Part shown: positions 60,167-64,000 of the stretch, one piece after another
Numbering within the stretch: the stretch's first letter is position 1
How the letters are laid out: every line of letters begins with the position of its first letter
DNA from: Paenibacillus pasadenensis DSM 19293
GTDB taxonomy: Bacteria; Bacillota; Bacilli; Paenibacillales; Paenibacillaceae
Assembly (NCBI RefSeq): GCF_000422485.1
Contig: NZ_AULW01000039.1
Coordinates: forward strand, 1-64,000
Reading direction: 5' to 3'
Length of the DNA: 64,000 bases
Notes under the pieces: model-generated
Database searches by the model: none
What the model saw: the letters and a program-made list of their open reading frames with translations, nothing else
What the model was told of the DNA's origin: nothing
Translations under genes and position numbers: made by a program

Positions 60167-61300
60167 ATGAGCATTGCCTTTTATACGGGAGCGCGCTCCT
60201 TCGAGGAAGCGTGGCCCCGGCTGTCGGAGCGGCTGGACCGGGTCATCGACGGGGGCCAGTTCACGAACGGACCGGAGGTCGCGCGGCTCGAGCAGGCGCT
60301 GGAGCGCTATACGGGAGCTCGCCACGCGATTGCCGTCGGCAACGCGACCGACGCGCTCATCCTGCTGCTGCAGGCCGCGGGCATCGGTCCCGGCGATGAG
60401 GTGATCGTCCCGGGCTACTCCTTCTTCGCGACGGCATCCTGCGTCGCTCACGCCGGCGCGACCCCGGTGTTCTGCGACATCGATCCGGCCACCTACGCGA
60501 TCGACCCGGCCGGGATCGAGGCCAGGATCACCGAGCGCACGCGGGCGATCATGCCGGTCCATCTGTTCACGCAGATGGCGGACATGCCGGCGATCCTCGA
60601 CATCGCGCGGCGCCACGGACTGCAGGTGCTGGAGGACAGCGCCGAGGGGATCGGCATGTTCAGCGGCGGCGTGCATGCCGGGCTGCACGGACGCGGCGGC
60701 GTGCTGTCGTTCTTCCCGACGAAGACGCTGGGCGCGATCGGCGACGCCGGCATGATCCTGACGGACGACGCGGGACTGGCGGCCCGCGCCCGCCGGCTGC
60801 GCAGCCACGGACAGGAGGCCGGGCAGCCGTACATCCACCACGAGATCGGCTGGAACAGCCGCATGGACGACGTGCAGGCGGCGGTCATCGCCGTGCGCCT
60901 GGAGTCGCTGGCGGCGAACATCGCCCGCCGCGCCCATCTGGCCGCGCTGTACGACCGCGAGCTGGCGGCCGTGCCGCAGGTGTCGACGCCGGTCATCCAG
61001 GCCGGCTCGGAAGCGGCGAACGCCGTCTACTATGTGTATCTGATCGAAGCGGACGACCGCGACGGGCTCGTGGAGCATCTGACGGCGAGGGGCATCGGCA
61101 CGGAGGTGTATTATCCGCTGCCGCTGCATCTGCAGCCGGCGTTCGCGGAGCTGGGCGGACGCCCGGGGCAGCTCCCGCATGCGGAGCGGGCTGCCGGACG
61201 CGCCGTCGGCCTGCCGATGTATCCCGATCTGACCGACGAGGAGGCGAGGCTCGTCTGCCGGGCCGTCCAGGAATTCTACGCGGAGGTGGCTGCACGATGA
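60167..61300 (+). CDS. DegT/DnrJ/EryC1/StrS family aminotransferase, first copy
   Basis: This 377-residue PLP enzyme would aminate a keto sugar or related compound. Motifs are GNATDALILLLQAAGIGPGDEV, EDSAEGIG with PLP-binding Asp157, and SFFPTKTLGAIGDAGM with PLP-lysine Lys186. Lys rather than His marks it as an aminotransferase, not a dehydratase. Glu160 replaces the usual Gln of the family motif. ATG 60167 follows GAGAGGGG, 43 bases after the oxidoreductase, the longest gap in the cluster. It overlaps the second copy by ATGA. Confidence 0.92.
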   Translation: MSIAFYTGARSFEEAWPRLSERLDRVIDGGQFTNGPEVARLEQALERYTGARHAIAVGNATDALILLLQAAGIGPGDEVIVPGYSFFATASCVAHAGATPVFCDIDPATYAIDPAGIEARITERTRAIMPVHLFTQMADMPAILDIARRHGLQVLEDSAEGIGMFSGGVHAGLHGRGGVLSFFPTKTLGAIGDAGMILTDDAGLAARARRLRSHGQEAGQPYIHHEIGWNSRMDDVQAAVIAVRLESLAANIARRAHLAALYDRELAAVPQVSTPVIQAGSEAANAVYYVYLIEADDRDGLVEHLTARGIGTEVYYPLPLHLQPAFAELGGRPGQLPHAERAAGRAVGLPMYPDLTDEEARLVCRAVQEFYAEVAAR

Positions 61301-62424
61301 ACGTGCCGTTCTTCAACTACAGCGCGCGGTTCGCGCCGGACAAGGACCTCATCAAGGAGCTGGTGTACCGCTCGGGGACGACCGACCAGTTCATCCTCAA
61401 GGAAGACGTGCGGCGGCTGGAGGAGGCGATCTGCGCCTATACCGGCGCGGCCCACGCGGTCGCGGCGGCGAACGGCACGTCGGCGCTCGTGCTGCTGCTG
61501 CGGACGATGGGCGCGGGTCCGGGCGTCGACGTGCTGACGCCGGCGTTCTCGTTCATCTCCACGGCGAGCGCGATCCGGCTGCTCGGGGCGAATCCGGTGT
61601 TCGTCGACGCCGATCCGCGCACCGGCATGATGGATCCGGCCGATCTCGAGCGGCGCGTCACGCCGCAGAGCCGGATCGTCATCCCGACGCATCTGTTCTC
61701 CGTCATGGCCGACATGGAGGCGATCCGCGCCGTCGCCCGAGAACGCGGGCTGCTCGTGCTGGAGGACAGCGCGGTCGCGCTCGGCGCCTCCCAGCGCGGC
61801 ATTCCGGCCGGACGCCACGGCGACGCGGGGCTGTACTCCTTTTTCCCGGCCAAGCCGCTCGGCGGCATCGGCGACGGCGCGGTCATCGTGACCGACGACG
61901 AGGAGCTCGCCCGCGGCTGCCGCATGCTGCGCAACCACGGGCAGGACGGCGTCACCCGCTTCCTCCATCATCGGCTCGGCTACAACAGCCGGATGGACGA
62001 GGTGCTGGCCGGCTATCTGCTGCACAAGCTCGGCCGCATCGGGCAGCTGCTGGAGCGCCGCCGCGAGCTTGCGGCCCGCTATCACGAGGCGTTCGCAGGG
62101 CTGGACCCGAGGCTTCTCGTGACGGTGGACGATCACGAAAGCCGCATGTACTACACCTATGTCGTGCAGGCCGAGCGGCGCGACGAGCTGCGCGCGGAGC
62201 TGGAGCAGGCGGGCGTGGAGACGCAGGTGTACTATCCGGCGGCGCTGCCGCTGCAGCCGGCGTTCGCGGATCTCGGCGCCCGTCCGGGAGACTATCCCGG
62301 CGCCGAGCGGTTCGCGAGCCGCTCGCTGGCGCTGCCGCTCTATCCCGAGATGCCGGACGGCGACGTCGATGCCGTCATCCGGTCGGTCGTCTCGTTCCTG
62401 GCCCAGGAGCCGCAGCATGCTTGA
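61297..62424 (+). CDS. DegT/DnrJ/EryC1/StrS family aminotransferase, second copy
   Basis: This 375-residue enzyme is colinear with its upstream neighbour: Asp157 (EDSAVALGA) and Lys186 (SFFPAKPLGGIGDGA) fall at identical positions. Overall similarity is moderate, so the two are old paralogues. Val160 replaces the usual Gln. It probably acts at another position of the same scaffold, or forms a heteromer with the first. It overlaps both neighbours (ATGA upstream, eight bases downstream). Confidence 0.92.
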   Translation: MNVPFFNYSARFAPDKDLIKELVYRSGTTDQFILKEDVRRLEEAICAYTGAAHAVAAANGTSALVLLLRTMGAGPGVDVLTPAFSFISTASAIRLLGANPVFVDADPRTGMMDPADLERRVTPQSRIVIPTHLFSVMADMEAIRAVARERGLLVLEDSAVALGASQRGIPAGRHGDAGLYSFFPAKPLGGIGDGAVIVTDDEELARGCRMLRNHGQDGVTRFLHHRLGYNSRMDEVLAGYLLHKLGRIGQLLERRRELAARYHEAFAGLDPRLLVTVDDHESRMYYTYVVQAERRDELRAELEQAGVETQVYYPAALPLQPAFADLGARPGDYPGAERFASRSLALPLYPEMPDGDVDAVIRSVVSFLAQEPQHA

Positions 62425-63310
62425 GCGCGGCGGCATCGCCCTGTCGGGCATCGGCGACGAGGCGTCGTCCTCGCTGGAGGAGCAGGCGCGGGTCCATGCG
62501 GAGCTCGGCTGGACGGAGCTGGAGCTGCGCTCGGCGGACGGAGCCGCGTTCGCCGACTGGGACGACGCGCTGACCGGCAAGGCCCGGAGGCTGCTGTCGG
62601 GCGCGGGGCTGAAGGCCTCGATCGCCGACTCGCGCATCGGCAACTGGGAGCGGACGATCTCCACTCCGTACGAGCGGGAGCTGGAGGAGCTGGAGCGCTG
62701 CGCCGAGCGGCTGCTGCGGCTGGGCGGATGGGGCCTGAGGGTCATGTCCTGGCCGAACGACGGGCTGAGCGAGTCCGACTGGGAAAAAAGCGTGCTGGAG
62801 CGGATGGACCGGCTCGCCGAGCAGGCCGGCCGCTGCGGCGTCACGCTGCTGCATGAGAACTGCGCCGGATGGGCCGGCTGCGACCCCGAGCGGGCGCTGC
62901 GGCTCGTCGAGACGGTGGGCCGCCCGTCGCTGCGCCTGCTGGTGGATACCGGCAACGGCATCGCCTACCGCTACTCGGCGCCGGACTACCTGCGCCGGGC
63001 GCTGCCCTATGTCGAGCATGTGCATGTGAAGGACGGCCGGCTCGAGAACGGCAAGGCGATGTACACGCTGCCCGGACGCGGCGACGCCGGCGTAGCCGAA
63101 TGCCTCGGCCTGCTGCTGGACGCCGGCTATACGGGACTGCTCGCGATCGAGCCGCATCTGCATGTCGTGCCGCATCTGGGCGAGCGCGGCGGCGGCGCGG
63201 GCCAGCTGGAGGCGTACGCGGCGTACGGCCGCGAGCTGGAGCGGCTGCTCGCCGCGGTCCGGGCGGACGCCCGCTCCGAAGCGGCGGCCGCCGGGGAGGA
63301 GCCGGCGTGA
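62417..63310 (+). CDS. Sugar phosphate isomerase/epimerase family protein in the cluster
   Basis: This 297-residue TIM-barrel protein has metal-ligand-type residues in LLHENCAGW (Glu), LLVDTGNG (Asp), VEHVHVKDG (His) and LAIEPHLH (Glu). It starts at ATG 62417 inside the end of the second aminotransferase and stops in the GTG start of the M20 gene. It would isomerise or epimerise a sugar intermediate. The C-terminal 25 residues are Ala/Arg/Glu-rich. It differs clearly from the isomerase at 24798-25655. Confidence 0.87.
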   Translation: MLERGGIALSGIGDEASSSLEEQARVHAELGWTELELRSADGAAFADWDDALTGKARRLLSGAGLKASIADSRIGNWERTISTPYERELEELERCAERLLRLGGWGLRVMSWPNDGLSESDWEKSVLERMDRLAEQAGRCGVTLLHENCAGWAGCDPERALRLVETVGRPSLRLLVDTGNGIAYRYSAPDYLRRALPYVEHVHVKDGRLENGKAMYTLPGRGDAGVAECLGLLLDAGYTGLLAIEPHLHVVPHLGERGGGAGQLEAYAAYGRELERLLAAVRADARSEAAAAGEEPA

Positions 63311-64000
63311 GCGCGGCGAGGCTGTTCACGGACGAGCATGCCGAGCTGCTGCTGGCGCTGCTGCGGCTCGACACCGTGTCGCCGCTCGAGTCGGACGCTC
63401 CCGGACGGCTGCCGGAGGCGCAGCAGGCGTACGCCGCGTTCGCGGCGCGGCGGACCGGAGCGGCGCAGCTGCTGCTCGCTCCGGCTCCGCCCGAGGCGCT
63501 GCGGCGGGACGGCGTGCCGCTGAGCGTGCTGCGGCAGGCGGAGCGGATGGGCGAGCAGGCGTTCCTCGCCGCCCAGCCGAACCTGCTGCTGCGCATCGGC
63601 CGGGAGCGGCCCCGGGAGGAGACGATCGCGTTCAACTTCCATATGGATACCGTCGCGGACGGCGGGCAGGAGATCGGCTTCGACGGCGTCCGCTTCTACG
63701 GCCGGGGCAGCGCCGACATGAAGGGCGCCGGCGTCGCGCTGCTCGCCGGCATCGAGGCGGCGCTGGCGGAGGACCCGGAGCTGGCGGAGCGCTGCTCGGT
63801 GCTCGTGCAGAGCGTCTGCGGCGAAGAGGGCGGCGCGATGGGCGTCTGCGGCACGCGGGAGCTGGCCGAGCTCGGGCATGTCGGCGCGCTGAACGTGTTC
63901 GCCGAGCCTTCGGGCGGCGTCTGGTTCGACCGTTCGACGACGTCGATGACGGCGCGGGTCGAGATGTTCGGAGAGGACGCGACCGACGACGCTCCGCAAG
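63307..64000 (+). CDS. M20 family amidohydrolase/peptidase (partial, runs off the window)
   Basis: At least 231 codons of an M20/ArgE/DapE-type metallohydrolase begin at GTG 63307, which overlaps the isomerase stop as GTGA. Metal-site motifs are FNFHMDTVADG (His and Asp) and GRGSADMKG (bridging Asp), followed by the catalytic Glu pair in CGEEGG. An insertion-like Ala/Leu/Arg-rich tract lies between the N-terminus and the first motif. In this setting it may remove an acyl or amino-acid group from an amine made by the aminotransferases. The C-terminal half is not in the window. Confidence 0.85.
   Translation, partial: MSAARLFTDEHAELLLALLRLDTVSPLESDAPGRLPEAQQAYAAFAARRTGAAQLLLAPAPPEALRRDGVPLSVLRQAERMGEQAFLAAQPNLLLRIGRERPREETIAFNFHMDTVADGGQEIGFDGVRFYGRGSADMKGAGVALLAGIEAALAEDPELAERCSVLVQSVCGEEGGAMGVCGTRELAELGHVGALNVFAEPSGGVWFDRSTTSMTARVEMFGEDATDDAPQ

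Overview
The window looks like chromosomal DNA from a GC-rich member of the Bacillota, most likely Paenibacillaceae (Paenibacillus, Cohnella or a close relative). This is inferred from strong AGGAGG-type ribosome binding sites, frequent GTG and TTG starts, intrinsic terminators with U-tracts, a Bacillus-type XylR operator and cre site, and Bacilli-typical proteins (LutABC, a BrxA/BrxB bacilliredoxin, a DUF3905 protein, bacillolysin, a KatX-like catalase). No rRNA, tRNA, CRISPR array, insertion sequence, prophage gene or replication origin was found.

Layout. 0.15-5.8 kb: a five-gene minus-strand peptide/nickel-type ABC importer operon (two ATPases, lipoprotein, two permeases). 6.4-8.9 kb: a DUF2306 membrane protein divergent from a MarR regulator coupled to an MFS exporter, with a clear promoter and operator. 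9.15-9.61 kb: a nine-unit array of about 52-bp hairpin repeats. 9.7-14.7 kb: lactate utilisation genes lutABC, a FadR-type GntR regulator and a Gfo/Idh/MocA oxidoreductase. 14.9-17.6 kb: a small catalase-family peroxidase and a secreted M4 protease whose 3' end is tandemly triplicated. 18-22.5 kb: a truncated methyltransferase remnant, aconitase and an AI-2E family membrane protein. 22.5-24.7 kb: a LytTR protein and a GAF hybrid histidine kinase. 24.8-27.8 kb: a sugar isomerase/oxidoreductase pair divergent from an AraC regulator. 27.8-33.8 kb: AIM24, a coiled-coil membrane protein, a lactonase, two MFS transporters and a Nudix hydrolase. 34-39.2 kb: GH36 alpha-galactosidase, a ThuA-like protein and a chemotaxis receptor. 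39.38-39.64 kb: five exact 52-bp repeats. 39.7-42.8 kb: catalase and a sodium:neurotransmitter-type symporter. 42.9-47.1 kb: xylR divergent from xylAB with xylO and cre. 47.46-47.65 kb: a four-copy mirrored repeat. 47.9-55.1 kb: a small unknown protein, a flavoprotein, an alpha/beta hydrolase, a KinB-like kinase, two coupled small genes, a bacilliredoxin, nadE and acpS.

55.3-64 kb is the most unusual region. A GAF/LuxR-type regulator precedes a tightly overlapping operon, trpC-trpB-trpA without trpE, trpD or trpF. It continues without a break into a Gfo/Idh oxidoreductase, two tandem DegT-family aminotransferases, a sugar isomerase/epimerase and an M20 amidohydrolase cut by the window end. 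The gene content suggests a specialised pathway joining indole/tryptophan chemistry to an amino sugar, not primary tryptophan synthesis. The product is not known from sequence alone.

Three unrelated intergenic repeat families share a spacing of 50-52 bp, about five helical turns. This is the most striking non-coding signal.
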